Positions 1 to 7,069 of a stretch of DNA of 7,136 nt are shown one piece after another; within the stretch, counting starts at the first letter, position 1, and each line of letters begins with the position of its first letter. The notes under the pieces were generated by a model. The model was not told the DNA's origin, did no database searches, and saw only the letters and a list, made by a program, of their open reading frames with translations. The translations under genes and the position numbers were made by a program. Location: the NCBI GenBank assembly GCA_905209435.1, contig CAJLTE010000129.1, positions 1 through 7,136 on the forward strand, given 5' to 3'. Origin of the DNA: an uncultured Blautia sp. GTDB taxonomy: Bacteria; Bacillota_A; Clostridia; Lachnospirales; Lachnospiraceae.

Positions 1-776
1 ATACTCTTGAGGTATCACAGATTGCCAGAACAATAGCGAAGGCACTGAGACTGAACGAAGATCTTGTAGAGGCAATCGCACTTGGTCATGACCTTGGGCA
101 CACTCCCTTTGGACATGCAGGCGAGAGAGCTCTTGATGCAGTGAACCCGGATGGTTTTGCCCACTATAAACAGAGCGTCAGGGTTGCACAGGTGTTAGAG
201 AAGAATGGCGAGGGCCTAAATCTTACCTGGGAGGTTCGGGACGGGATTCTGAATCACAGGACCAGTGGAAATCCTTCCACTCTCGAAGGACAGGTGGTGA
301 GACTTTCGGACAAGATCGCCTATATTCATCATGACATGGATGATGCACAGCGGGCGGGAATCATTACAGAAGATGATATTCCTGTTACGCTTCGGATGTT
401 GCTTGGGTATACTACGAGAGAGCGGCTGAACACATTTGTTCATGATATTATAGAGAACAGTCTGGAACAAGATACCATAAAAATGTCAGCAGAGATCTAC
501 GAGGCAATGATGGATCTGCGGGCTCTCATGTTTCAGAATGTATATGAGAATCCGGTGGCCCATAAAGAGGAGTCAAAAGTAGTTAAGATGCTGACGGAGC
601 TATATGAATATTATGCTGAACACCCGGAAGCGATGTCAACAGAGTACAGGGAGCTGATTATACGCGGAGAGAAGAAAGAGCAGGTAGTATGCGATTATCT
701 CTCAGGAATGACTGATCAGTATTCCATGGAAAAATTCCGGGAGATTTACATACCTAAAGCATGGGAAGTCTATTAA
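1..776 (+). CDS. dgt: dGTPase-like HD-domain deoxynucleoside triphosphate triphosphohydrolase (5' truncated)
   Basis: Open from the window edge; the first complete codon is at base 3 and the stop is TAA at 774-776, leaving 257 visible residues of a protein that is usually about 330. The family cleaves dNTPs to deoxynucleoside plus tripolyphosphate in the cytoplasm and so trims the dNTP pool. Visible residues begin TLEVSQIART; the two bases before them (AT) fit the end of a His codon, as expected for the THTLEVSQ motif carrying the first metal ligand. The His-Asp pair of the HD site is in GHDLGHTPFGHAGE (H29-D30, bases 87-92). The last metal-ligand Asp is in RLSDKIAYIHHDMDD (D103). A GTG at 141 lies inside this conserved domain and is not the start. 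The gene ends 15 bases before dnaG, so the two are probably co-transcribed. Family assignment is firm; substrate preference cannot be read from sequence. Confidence 0.93.
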   Translation, partial: TLEVSQIARTIAKALRLNEDLVEAIALGHDLGHTPFGHAGERALDAVNPDGFAHYKQSVRVAQVLEKNGEGLNLTWEVRDGILNHRTSGNPSTLEGQVVRLSDKIAYIHHDMDDAQRAGIITEDDIPVTLRMLLGYTTRERLNTFVHDIIENSLEQDTIKMSAEIYEAMMDLRALMFQNVYENPVAHKEESKVVKMLTELYEYYAEHPEAMSTEYRELIIRGEKKEQVVCDYLSGMTDQYSMEKFREIYIPKAWEVY

Positions 777-791
777 AAAGGAGGACGAAGC

Positions 792-2588
792 ATGCGTTAC
801 TCAGACGATATCATTGAAGAAGTCAGAATGAAGAATGATATTGTAGATGTTGTATCCCAGTATGTGAAGCTGAACAAAAGAGGAAGCACGTATTTCGGGC
901 TCTGCCCGTTTCATAATGAGAAAACGCCCTCTTTTTCGGTAACACCGGCCAAGCAGATGTATTACTGCTTTGGATGCGGAGCAGGTGGGAATGTATTTAA
1001 TTTTGTAATGGAATATGAGAATTATACGTTCGGAGAGGCTTTACAGCATCTGGCAGATCGTGCCGGAGTACAGCTTCCGAAAATTGAGTATTCCGGAGAA
1101 GCAAAAAGAAAGGCAGAACGGCGTGCTGCCCTTCTTGAAATCAATAAACTTGCAGCAGGATATTTTTATTATCAGCTGCGAAGAGAAAACGGCAGACAGG
1201 CACATGCTTATCTGACAGGCAGAGGGCTGAGTGAAGAGACTATTAAGAAGTTTGGACTGGGATATTCGGATAAATACAGTGATGACCTGTACAAATATCT
1301 GAAGTCGAAGAACTACAGCGATGAACTGCTGAGAGATTCCGGGCTGTTCAATGTGGATGAACGCCGGGGAATGTACGATAAGTTCTGGAACAGGGTTATT
1401 TTTCCAATCATGGATGTAAATAACCGTGTGATCGGGTTTGGCGGTCGAGTGATGGGAGACGGGAAACCGAAATATCTGAATTCACCGGAGACTACAATCT
1501 TTGATAAGAGCCGCAATTTGTATGGCCTGAATGTTGCAAGGACTACAAGAAAGAATTATCTGATCCTCTGCGAAGGATATATGGATGTTATTTCTATGCA
1601 TCAGGCAGGATTTACCAATGCGGTGGCATCTCTGGGAACAGCACTTACTTCCGGGCATGCAAGTCTGTTGAAACGATATACGCAGGAAGTGCTGCTTCTG
1701 TATGACAGTGATGATGCGGGTGTAAGAGCTGCGCTCCGTGCGATTCCAATTTTGCGGGAGGCCGGCGTAACATCAAGAGTGGTAAACTTAAGACCTCACA
1801 AGGACCCGGATGAATTTATCAAGGCTCTGGGCGCAGAAGAGTTTGAGAAGCGTCTGGAACAGGCAATGGACAGTTTTATGTTCCGGGTGCATATGGCGGA
1901 GAGAGAATTTCCGATGGAGGAGCCTCAGGGTCAGAACCGTTTCTTTGAACGGTGTGCACAGATGCTGCTGGAGCTTTCTGATGAATTAGAGAGGAATCTT
2001 TATATAGAAGCAATTGTAAAGGACTACAGAAGCAGCGGAATCAGCGTAGAGAATCTGAAGAAGAGAGTCGGTGCTCTTGCAATGAAGGGAACTCCGGCAG
2101 AGCAGCGGGTTCAGCCGAAACCTGTGGGAGGCAGCCAGCCGAAGAAGAAGGAGAGTGCAGCGGAGAAAGCACAGAAACTGATGCTTACCTGGCTGGTGAC
2201 GTATCCGGGAATTTTTGACACAGTGGAGAAATATATTCAGCCTTCGGATTTTGTGGTTCCTTTGTACAGGCAGGTAGCAGAGATGCTTTATCAGCAGCAC
2301 AGGGACGGTGATGTGAATCCCGCAAGGCTGATGAATGCTTTCATTGATAGCGAAGAGCAGAGAGAAGTTTCTTCTCTGTTTAATGCGACAATTCATCTTG
2401 AGACTCCTGAGGAGCAGAACAGGGCTTTCTCTGATGCGGTACTCAGGATTAAGGATGAGAGTCTTAAGGAGAGAAACAGAACCTGGGATCCTACAGATAT
2501 GCAGGGACTGCAGGAACTTGTAAAAGCAAAGAAAGAATTGGAAGATCTCGGAAGAAAGCGGCAGCAGCTGCATATTTCTTTCGAATAA
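792..2588 (+). CDS. dnaG: DNA primase DnaG
   Basis: 598 residues, a normal bacterial length. DnaG makes the RNA primers for leading-strand initiation and Okazaki fragments at the replication fork and docks on the replicative helicase. Domains in order: an N-terminal CHC2 zinc-binding domain with C38, H41, C59 and C62 (CPFH ... CFGCG); the catalytic core with the conserved stretch RVIFPIMDVNNRVIGFGGR; and a TOPRIM fold with E261-G-Y-M-D265 and YDSDDAG (D305, D307), which supply the metal-binding acidic residues. A DnaB-binding-type helical segment lies around 360-430, then a Lys/Pro/Gln-rich linker at about 433-460 and a C-terminal helicase-interaction domain to 598. The start is fixed by a strong AAGGAGG site (778-784) seven bases before ATG. 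The upstream gene ends 15 bases away and rpoD begins 39 bases downstream, the classic dnaG-rpoD pairing. All key residues are intact. Confidence 0.98.
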   Translation: MRYSDDIIEEVRMKNDIVDVVSQYVKLNKRGSTYFGLCPFHNEKTPSFSVTPAKQMYYCFGCGAGGNVFNFVMEYENYTFGEALQHLADRAGVQLPKIEYSGEAKRKAERRAALLEINKLAAGYFYYQLRRENGRQAHAYLTGRGLSEETIKKFGLGYSDKYSDDLYKYLKSKNYSDELLRDSGLFNVDERRGMYDKFWNRVIFPIMDVNNRVIGFGGRVMGDGKPKYLNSPETTIFDKSRNLYGLNVARTTRKNYLILCEGYMDVISMHQAGFTNAVASLGTALTSGHASLLKRYTQEVLLLYDSDDAGVRAALRAIPILREAGVTSRVVNLRPHKDPDEFIKALGAEEFEKRLEQAMDSFMFRVHMAEREFPMEEPQGQNRFFERCAQMLLELSDELERNLYIEAIVKDYRSSGISVENLKKRVGALAMKGTPAEQRVQPKPVGGSQPKKKESAAEKAQKLMLTWLVTYPGIFDTVEKYIQPSDFVVPLYRQVAEMLYQQHRDGDVNPARLMNAFIDSEEQREVSSLFNATIHLETPEEQNRAFSDAVLRIKDESLKERNRTWDPTDMQGLQELVKAKKELEDLGRKRQQLHISFE

Positions 2589-2627
2589 GGATAAAATATA
2601 AACACTATATGGAGGTATAGAGCACAT

Positions 2628-3755
2628 ATGGAAATGAATATGGGTAAATTCAGTGAAAAACTGGTAGAACTTCTGGAGCTTGCCAAGAAGAAAAAGAATG
2701 TACTGGAATACCAGGAAATCAATGACTTCTTTAAGGATCAGCCACTGGGAGTTGAACAGATGGAGAAAGTATTTGACTTTCTGGAAGCCAGTGGAGTGGA
2801 TGTGCTTAGAATTACAGATGGCAACGCAGATGACATGATTTTGGATGATGACGATGCAGACATCGACAAAATGGACGAGGAAGAGATTGAACTTGACAAG
2901 ATTGATCTTTCTGTTCCGGAAGGTGTAAGTATCGAAGATCCGGTACGTATGTATCTGAAAGAAATCGGTAAAGTTCCGCTTCTTTCCGCAGAGGAGGAGA
3001 TTGAGCTTGCAAAGAGAATGGAGAACGGAGATGAGGCTGCCAAGAAGCGTCTGGCAGAAGCAAACCTTCGTCTTGTTGTCAGCATTGCAAAGAGATATGT
3101 AGGACGTGGAATGCTTTTTCTTGACCTGATTCAGGAAGGTAACTTAGGCCTGATCAAAGCCGTTGAGAAGTTTGATTATCGTAAAGGTTATAAATTCAGT
3201 ACCTATGCAACATGGTGGATCCGTCAGGCGATTACAAGGGCAATCGCTGACCAGGCGCGTACCATCCGTATTCCGGTGCATATGGTTGAGACAATTAACA
3301 AGCTGATCAGGGTTTCACGTCAGTTACTGCAGGAGCTTGGACGTGAACCTACGCCGGAAGAAATCGCTGCAGAGATGGATATGTCAGTAGACCGTGTACG
3401 TGAGATCCTTAAAATTTCTCAGGAGCCGGTATCTCTGGAAACACCTATCGGTGAGGAAGAGGACAGCCATCTTGGAGACTTTATCCAGGATGATAATGTA
3501 CCGGTACCTGCAGATGCAGCAGCGTTTACTTTGCTGAAAGAGCAGCTTGTAGAAGTTTTGAGTACACTGACAGACAGGGAACAGAAGGTTTTACGTCTGC
3601 GTTTCGGTCTGGACGACGGACGTGCAAGAACTCTGGAGGAAGTTGGTAAGGAATTTAATGTAACAAGAGAACGTATCCGTCAGATTGAGGCAAAGGCGCT
3701 CCGCAAGCTTCGTCATCCGAGCCGCAGCCGTAAACTGAAGGATTATCTGGACTAA
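2628..3755 (+). CDS. rpoD: Primary (housekeeping) RNA polymerase sigma factor SigA/RpoD
   Basis: 375 residues, close to Bacillus SigA (371). It directs RNA polymerase to -10/-35 promoters. Region 1.1 is at about 6-60, followed by a very acidic linker (about 64-95, including DDDD at 73-76 and DEEE at 83-86). Region 1.2 begins at [15 protein letters not shown] (101-115). Region 2 includes [17 protein letters not shown] (146-162) and [20 protein letters not shown] (188-207), where Q200 and T203 match the -10-reading positions. Region 3 spans about 215-290. Region 4 includes [15 protein letters not shown] (314-328) and the helix-turn-helix [20 protein letters not shown] (345-364), with R347, E348 and R351 at -35-contact positions. 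The start at 2628 lies 11 bases after GGAGGT (2611-2616); in-frame ATGs at 2634 and 2640 are too far from it. The AT-rich 39-base gap from dnaG shows no convincing promoter, so read-through from upstream is likely. Confidence 0.98.
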   Translation: MEMNMGKFSEKLVELLELAKKKKNVLEYQEINDFFKDQPLGVEQMEKVFDFLEASGVDVLRITDGNADDMILDDDDADIDKMDEEEIELDKIDLSVPEGVSIEDPVRMYLKEIGKVPLLSAEEEIELAKRMENGDEAAKKRLAEANLRLVVSIAKRYVGRGMLFLDLIQEGNLGLIKAVEKFDYRKGYKFSTYATWWIRQAITRAIADQARTIRIPVHMVETINKLIRVSRQLLQELGREPTPEEIAAEMDMSVDRVREILKISQEPVSLETPIGEEEDSHLGDFIQDDNVPVPADAAAFTLLKEQLVEVLSTLTDREQKVLRLRFGLDDGRARTLEEVGKEFNVTRERIRQIEAKALRKLRHPSRSRKLKDYLD

Positions 3756-3765
3756 GGAGCCTGTT

Positions 3766-4473
3766 ATGCAGCTTTCATTACGTTTGTCTGCAATAGCAGG
3801 CCTGGTGACCAGGGGAAACAGACTTGTGGATGTGGGATGCGATCATGGATACCTGCCGGTTTCGCTTTATCTGGATGGAAAGATTCCGGGTGCGATTGCC
3901 ATGGATGTAAGAAAAGGCCCGTTGTCCAGAGCGCAGGAACATATTTCTCAGTATGGACTGGACGCATACATAGAAACCCGGCTTTCAGACGGACTTGAGG
4001 CTTTGAAACCGGGAGAGGGCGACACTCTTGTGATCGCAGGAATGGGCGGCCCTCTCATGGAGAGGATCCTTATTGACGGGGCAGAAGTCAGGGAGAGTTT
4101 TCAGGAAATGATCCTGCAGCCTCAGTCGGACATTCCGCATTTTCGTAGATTTGTCAGAGAGATTGGCTGGCAGATTGCAGATGAGGAACTGGTTCTGGAA
4201 GATGGGAAGTTTTATCCGATGATGAAGGTCATTCATGGAGAAAAGAAGCATATTTCTGCAGAGGTGCCTTATACTTTAAGTGAGTGGTTTGGTGGTATAC
4301 TTCTTGAGAGGAAACATCCTCTTCTGAAAGAATATCTGGAGAGAGAACTTCGCATTCGAAATGATATCCTTGAGAAATTAAAGAATGCACCAAATGCTGA
4401 AAAGCGTATGGGTGAGATAGAGGAGGAGAAGCAGGCGATCATTACTGCTTTGGAAGAATATGAAGGCATATGA
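3766..4473 (+). CDS. trmK: tRNA (adenine(22)-N(1))-methyltransferase TrmK
   Basis: 235 residues, the usual TrmK (Bacillus YqfN) size. It is expected to methylate N1 of A22 in the D-arm of certain tRNAs using S-adenosylmethionine. The Rossmann SAM site is visible: motif I LVDVGCDHGYLP (20-31), an acidic ribose-binding residue at D47 (AMDVRKGPL), SDGLEAL (74-80) and the motif IV-like VIAGMGGPLM (89-98). The family-typical LQPQSDIPHFRRF follows (117-129). The C-terminal part, about 171-233, is charged and helical, consistent with the coiled-coil tail that helps hold tRNA. The ribosome binding site AAGGAG (3754-3759) overlaps the rpoD stop codon and lies six bases before ATG, so trmK translation probably depends on the operon transcript. 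Its 3' end overlaps the next gene. The assignment rests on motifs and on the rpoD-trmK-nif3 order also seen in Bacillus. Confidence 0.94.
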   Translation: MQLSLRLSAIAGLVTRGNRLVDVGCDHGYLPVSLYLDGKIPGAIAMDVRKGPLSRAQEHISQYGLDAYIETRLSDGLEALKPGEGDTLVIAGMGGPLMERILIDGAEVRESFQEMILQPQSDIPHFRRFVREIGWQIADEELVLEDGKFYPMMKVIHGEKKHISAEVPYTLSEWFGGILLERKHPLLKEYLERELRIRNDILEKLKNAPNAEKRMGEIEEEKQAIITALEEYEGI

Positions 4474-5242
4474 ACTGACCTCCTGGCTGGAGAAAAAGTA
4501 TCCTGCAGATGCAGCTGAAGACTGGGATAATGTAGGACTTCTCACGGGAGATGATACAAATGAGATCAGTCATGTATTTCTTGCTCTGGATCTGACAGAG
4601 GAGACACTGGCTGAAGCGATAGAGAATGGGGCGGATATGATCATTACCCACCATCCGATGATTTTTTCCGGGATCAAGAAGATTAATAATCATAGTTTTA
4701 CAGGAAGAAAGATCATTACATTGATCCGGAAAGGAATTGTCTATTATGCAATGCATACTAATTATGATGTGCTGGGTATGGCAGATTTAAGTGCAGATTA
4801 TACAAAGATGCATAATACAACAGTTCTTTCTGTAACTGAAGAGAGAAATGGTGAAGTGCAGGGATTCGGCAGAGTCGGGGATCTTCCGGAGGAGATGACG
4901 CTTAAGGAATATGCACAGATGATCAAGAAGTCTCTGAAACTAAGTGACGTTAAGGTCTATGGTGGCCTGGACAGCAAAGTGAAGCGTGCAGCCGTCTGTA
5001 CGGGATCAGGCAAGAGTATGATCAAGGATGCCATTAAGGCTGGTGCAGATGTGTATGTAACTGGCGATATTGATCATCATACAGGAATTGATACTGTTGC
5101 GCAGGGGCTGGCTCTGATCGACGCCGGGCATTACGGAACTGAATATGTTTTTATGGATGCAATGAAGAAAGAGCTGGAACAGGCATTTCCTGGCCTGAAG
5201 ATTTCCAGTGCGGAAGTAAAGAGCCCGTACACAATTCTGTGA
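4460..5242 (+). CDS. NIF3/DUF34-family dinuclear-metal hexameric protein (GTP cyclohydrolase I type 2 homolog)
   Basis: 260 residues starting MKAYELTSWLEKKYP, followed by the hallmark EDWDNVGLLTG (20-30). Family members form toroidal hexamers with a two-metal site. The ligand positions are all present: H64 and H65 in ITHHPMIF, D103 in MHTNYDVLG, and H224 and E228 in DAGHYGTEYVFM. This is the compact form (E. coli YbgI is about 247 residues), without the PII/CutA1-like insertion that takes Bacillus YqfO to about 370. The ATG lies inside trmK with a 14-base overlap and only a weak GGAAG just upstream; a stop at 4418-4420 in this frame and no other ATG, GTG or TTG before 4460 leave it as the only sensible start, so translational coupling to trmK is likely. 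The biochemical role of the family is not settled; a GTP cyclohydrolase label is historical and I would not rely on it. Confidence 0.93.
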   Translation: MKAYELTSWLEKKYPADAAEDWDNVGLLTGDDTNEISHVFLALDLTEETLAEAIENGADMIITHHPMIFSGIKKINNHSFTGRKIITLIRKGIVYYAMHTNYDVLGMADLSADYTKMHNTTVLSVTEERNGEVQGFGRVGDLPEEMTLKEYAQMIKKSLKLSDVKVYGGLDSKVKRAAVCTGSGKSMIKDAIKAGADVYVTGDIDHHTGIDTVAQGLALIDAGHYGTEYVFMDAMKKELEQAFPGLKISSAEVKSPYTIL

Positions 5243-5251
5243 TACGGGTTC
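5221..5251 (+). terminator. Strong hairpin over the NIF3 stop codon, possible weak intrinsic terminator
   Basis: GAGCCCGTA (5221-5229) plus CACA (5230-5233) pairs with TGTG (5238-5241) plus TACGGGTTC (5243-5251). The stem has one G-T wobble, one bulged A (5242) and a four-base loop ATTC. It spans the TGA stop (5240-5242). The following bases, TTACAATAT, are only modestly T-rich, so termination may be partial, or the hairpin may instead protect the 3' end of the operon message. The structure is seen directly; its role is inferred. Confidence 0.5.
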
Positions 5252-5270
5252 TTACAATATAAAATGAATT

Positions 5271-5298
5271 CTGGCAGAGCAATTAATAACCGTATTAT
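5271..5298 (+). promoter_or_regulatory. Candidate sigma-A promoter for the nucleoside kinase gene
   Basis: CTGGCA (5271-5276, four of six matches to TTGACA), a 16-base spacer and TATTAT (5293-5298, five of six matches to TATAAT) lie in the 119-base gap between the NIF3 gene and the kinase. Transcription would start near 5304-5306, inside the inverted repeat at 5298-5322. The match is moderate, and in AT-rich spacer DNA such matches can arise by chance. Confidence 0.35.
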
Positions 5299-5322
5299 TA
5301 CTGTTCGTGGAGTGAACAGTGA
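5298..5322 (+). repeat. Inverted repeat (10-bp arms) in the leader of the kinase gene
   Basis: TTACTGTTCG (5298-5307) and TGAACAGTGA (5313-5322) form ten pairs, two of them G-T wobbles, around a five-base loop; the core ACTGTTC/GAACAGT is perfect. It lies 39 bases before the kinase start codon and overlaps the predicted transcription start of the candidate promoter at 5271-5298. It could be a repressor operator, a 5' UTR hairpin, or a weak terminator (CATTTACTTGT follows). No known operator consensus is recognised; the GTTC...GAAC orientation is opposite to the Gram-positive LexA box. Confidence 0.45.
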
Positions 5323-5347
5323 CATTTACTTGTCGGCATAACAGAAA

Positions 5348-5353
5348 TGGAGG
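5348..5353 (+). promoter_or_regulatory. Ribosome binding site that sets the kinase start
   Basis: TGGAGG here is eight bases before the ATG at 5362. It overlaps the in-frame ATG at 5347-5349, so that upstream ATG cannot use it. No purine-rich site is found before 5347 (the preceding bases are GTCGGCATAACAGAA). The 5362 start is therefore preferred. Confidence 0.75.
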
Positions 5354-5361
5354 CAGGGTTT

Positions 5362-7029
5362 ATGGAACAGCATATGTATAATGTTACGATACAGGGAATA
5401 ACGAAGAAGTATCCTGAAGGAATTCCCTACAGTGATATTGTAAAGGAATATGAAGGTATTACTGATGCACCGGTGATGCTGGTGGTCGTGAACGGCAGAC
5501 TGAGAGAATTGCATAAACATCTGAAAGCGGATTGCAAGATGGAATTTGTGACATCAAAAGATCCGATCGGGCACAAAACTTATTGTAGAAGTGCCAGTAT
5601 GATCCTTCTGAAGGCAATTTATGATGTGGCAGGACAGGAGAATGTGGATAGTGTAGTAATTCATTATTCTGTAGGCAGCGGCTATTATTTTACAATGAAG
5701 GGACCTATGGCGCTGAATCAGGAATTTATCGACAAAGTAAAAGCGCAGATGCACAGAATCGTAGATGCGAATCTTCCGATCGTGAAGAGAAGCGTAAGTG
5801 CCGATGAAGCGATCGCACTTTTTCATAAACATCATATGTATGATAAAGAGAGATTGTTTAATTACCGGAGAAGTTCTACGGTGAATCTCTATAGTATTGA
5901 GAGCTTCGAGGATTATTTCTATGGATTTATGGCAAATCATACGGGATATATTAAGACGTTTGATCTGTTTTTGTATGAGGGCGGATTTGTGCTGCAGCTT
6001 CCTACACAGAAGGAACCGGGCCAAATTCCGGAGTTTAAACCTCAGGAGAAGATCTTTCATGTACAGAGAGAATCTCAGGAATGGGGGGATAAACTTGATA
6101 TTGCAACAGTTGGAGACCTCAATGAGAAGGTTACCAGAGGTGGCATTCAGGATATTCTGTTAATTCAGGAGGCTATGCAGGAGGCTAAAATTTCAGAAAT
6201 TGCATCTAAAATTGCTGATGCCGGAAATAAAAAGTTTGTTATGATAGCAGGTCCGTCTTCTTCCGGAAAAACTACATTTTCGCACAGATTGTCTATTCAG
6301 CTTGCTGCACATGGAATGAAACCGCATCCAATCGCGGTAGATAATTATTTTGTGGACAGACATCTGACACCTGTAGATGAGTTTGGAGAAAAGAATTTTG
6401 AATGTCTGGAAGCAATTGATGTAGAGCAGTTTAATAAAGATATGCTTGCGCTTCTGGATGGAAAACGTGTGGAGATGCCGGTGTTTAATTTCAAGACAGG
6501 TACAAGAGAATATAAGGGTGATTTTCTGCAACTTGAGAAGGACGATATTCTGGTGATCGAGGGGATACATGGTCTGAATGATAAACTCAGTTATGCGCTG
6601 CCGAAAGAGAGCAAGTTTAAAATTTATATCAGTGCACTGACCCAGTTAAATATTGATGAGCATAACAGAATTCCTACTACTGACGGAAGGCTGATTCGCA
6701 GAATTGTAAGAGATGCCCGCACCAGGGGAACTTCTGCGAAGGAGACTATTGCGAGATGGCCGTCGGTCCGCAGAGGAGAAGAACAGAATATTTTTCCGTT
6801 CCAAGAGGAAGCAGATGTAATGTTCAATTCTGCGCTGATCTATGAACTGGCATGTCTGAAGGTATATGCAGAACCGCTTCTGTTTGGAATTGATAAGAAT
6901 GAACCGGAATATACAGAGGCGAAACGGCTGCTGAAATTCTTTGAATATTTTGTTCCGGTGCCGAGTGAGGCAGTGCCGCATAATTCTATCTTAAGAGAGT
7001 TTATTGGCGGAAGTTGTTTTAATGTATAA
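5362..7029 (+). CDS. Nucleoside (uridine-type) kinase with N-terminal TGS and ThrRS-editing-like domains
   Basis: 555 residues from the ATG at 5362; an ATG at 5347 would add five residues but has no ribosome binding site. The N-terminal segment, about 1-65, resembles a TGS domain. Residues about 70-235 resemble the threonyl-tRNA synthetase editing (N2/SAD) region, notably SVGSGYYFTM, then EFIDKVKAQMHRIVDANLPI (121-140) and VKRSVSADEAIALF (141-154). The C-terminal half is a P-loop kinase of the uridine kinase/phosphoribulokinase class: Walker A GPSSSGKTT (297-305), VDNYFVD (326-332, D327 likely acting in catalysis), VIEGIHGLN (398-406), an Arg-rich segment RLIRRIVRDARTRG (443-456) and WPSVRRGEEQNIFPF (466-480). 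By family, it should phosphorylate a nucleoside or similar small molecule with ATP; the true substrate is unknown. The HxxxH and CRGPH signatures of active ThrRS editing sites are not visible. It probably has its own promoter. Confidence 0.88.
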   Translation: MEQHMYNVTIQGITKKYPEGIPYSDIVKEYEGITDAPVMLVVVNGRLRELHKHLKADCKMEFVTSKDPIGHKTYCRSASMILLKAIYDVAGQENVDSVVIHYSVGSGYYFTMKGPMALNQEFIDKVKAQMHRIVDANLPIVKRSVSADEAIALFHKHHMYDKERLFNYRRSSTVNLYSIESFEDYFYGFMANHTGYIKTFDLFLYEGGFVLQLPTQKEPGQIPEFKPQEKIFHVQRESQEWGDKLDIATVGDLNEKVTRGGIQDILLIQEAMQEAKISEIASKIADAGNKKFVMIAGPSSSGKTTFSHRLSIQLAAHGMKPHPIAVDNYFVDRHLTPVDEFGEKNFECLEAIDVEQFNKDMLALLDGKRVEMPVFNFKTGTREYKGDFLQLEKDDILVIEGIHGLNDKLSYALPKESKFKIYISALTQLNIDEHNRIPTTDGRLIRRIVRDARTRGTSAKETIARWPSVRRGEEQNIFPFQEEADVMFNSALIYELACLKVYAEPLLFGIDKNEPEYTEAKRLLKFFEYFVPVPSEAVPHNSILREFIGGSCFNV

Positions 7030-7034
7030 ATTTC

Positions 7035-7063
7035 TTTACAAGTGAAATAAAACGTGCTAGAAT
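7035..7063 (+). promoter_or_regulatory. Extended -10 sigma-A promoter of rnpB
   Basis: TTTACA (7035-7040, five of six matches to TTGACA), exactly 17 bases of spacer and TAGAAT (7058-7063, five of six matches to TATAAT), with the extended -10 dinucleotide TG at 7055-7056. Predicted start is about 7069-7071, directly at the beginning of the RNase P RNA. The -35 begins six bases after the kinase stop codon, so the gap is fully used. The -10 lies in a perfect palindrome, noted separately. Confidence 0.85.
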
Positions 7064-7068
7064 AGCAC
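7054..7068 (+). repeat. Perfect inverted repeat around the rnpB -10 box
   Basis: GTGCTA (7054-7059), GAA, TAGCAC (7063-7068): six perfect pairs around a three-base centre, with the -10 hexamer lying across the second half of the left arm and the centre. It could be an operator, a weak terminator for the kinase transcript (only TT follows) or chance. Confidence 0.6.
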
Positions 7069-7069
7069 T

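Noticed and set aside
141..776. A 211-residue gene starting at the GTG at 141
   Set aside because: The reading frame stays open to the window edge, and bases 3-140 encode conserved dGTPase sequence including the His-Asp metal site, so 141 is an internal Val codon of a truncated gene.
2569..2602. Possible rpoD promoter in the dnaG-rpoD gap (TAAAAT at 2592 or TATAAA at 2597)
   Set aside because: The -10-like hexamers arise from an AT-rich stretch; the best -35 partner, TGCATA at 2569, matches only three of six bases. Not supported from sequence alone.
1986..2627. Minus-strand open frame of 213 codons opposite the end of dnaG
   Set aside because: It lies almost fully over dnaG, has no recognisable motif and a biased Leu/Ser/Cys/His composition typical of antisense shadows; the + strand protein is unquestionable.
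5298..5322. LexA (SOS) operator
   Set aside because: The Gram-positive LexA box has GAAC on the left and GTTC on the right; here the half-sites are in the opposite order and spaced differently.
5347..5361. ATG at 5347 as the kinase start
   Set aside because: No ribosome binding site precedes it, and the GGAGG serving the ATG at 5362 begins at the G of this codon.
5554..6060. Minus-strand open frame of 168 codons opposite the kinase gene
   Set aside because: It is antisense to well-conserved kinase sequence and its composition (many Ile, His, Arg, Cys) looks like a shadow.
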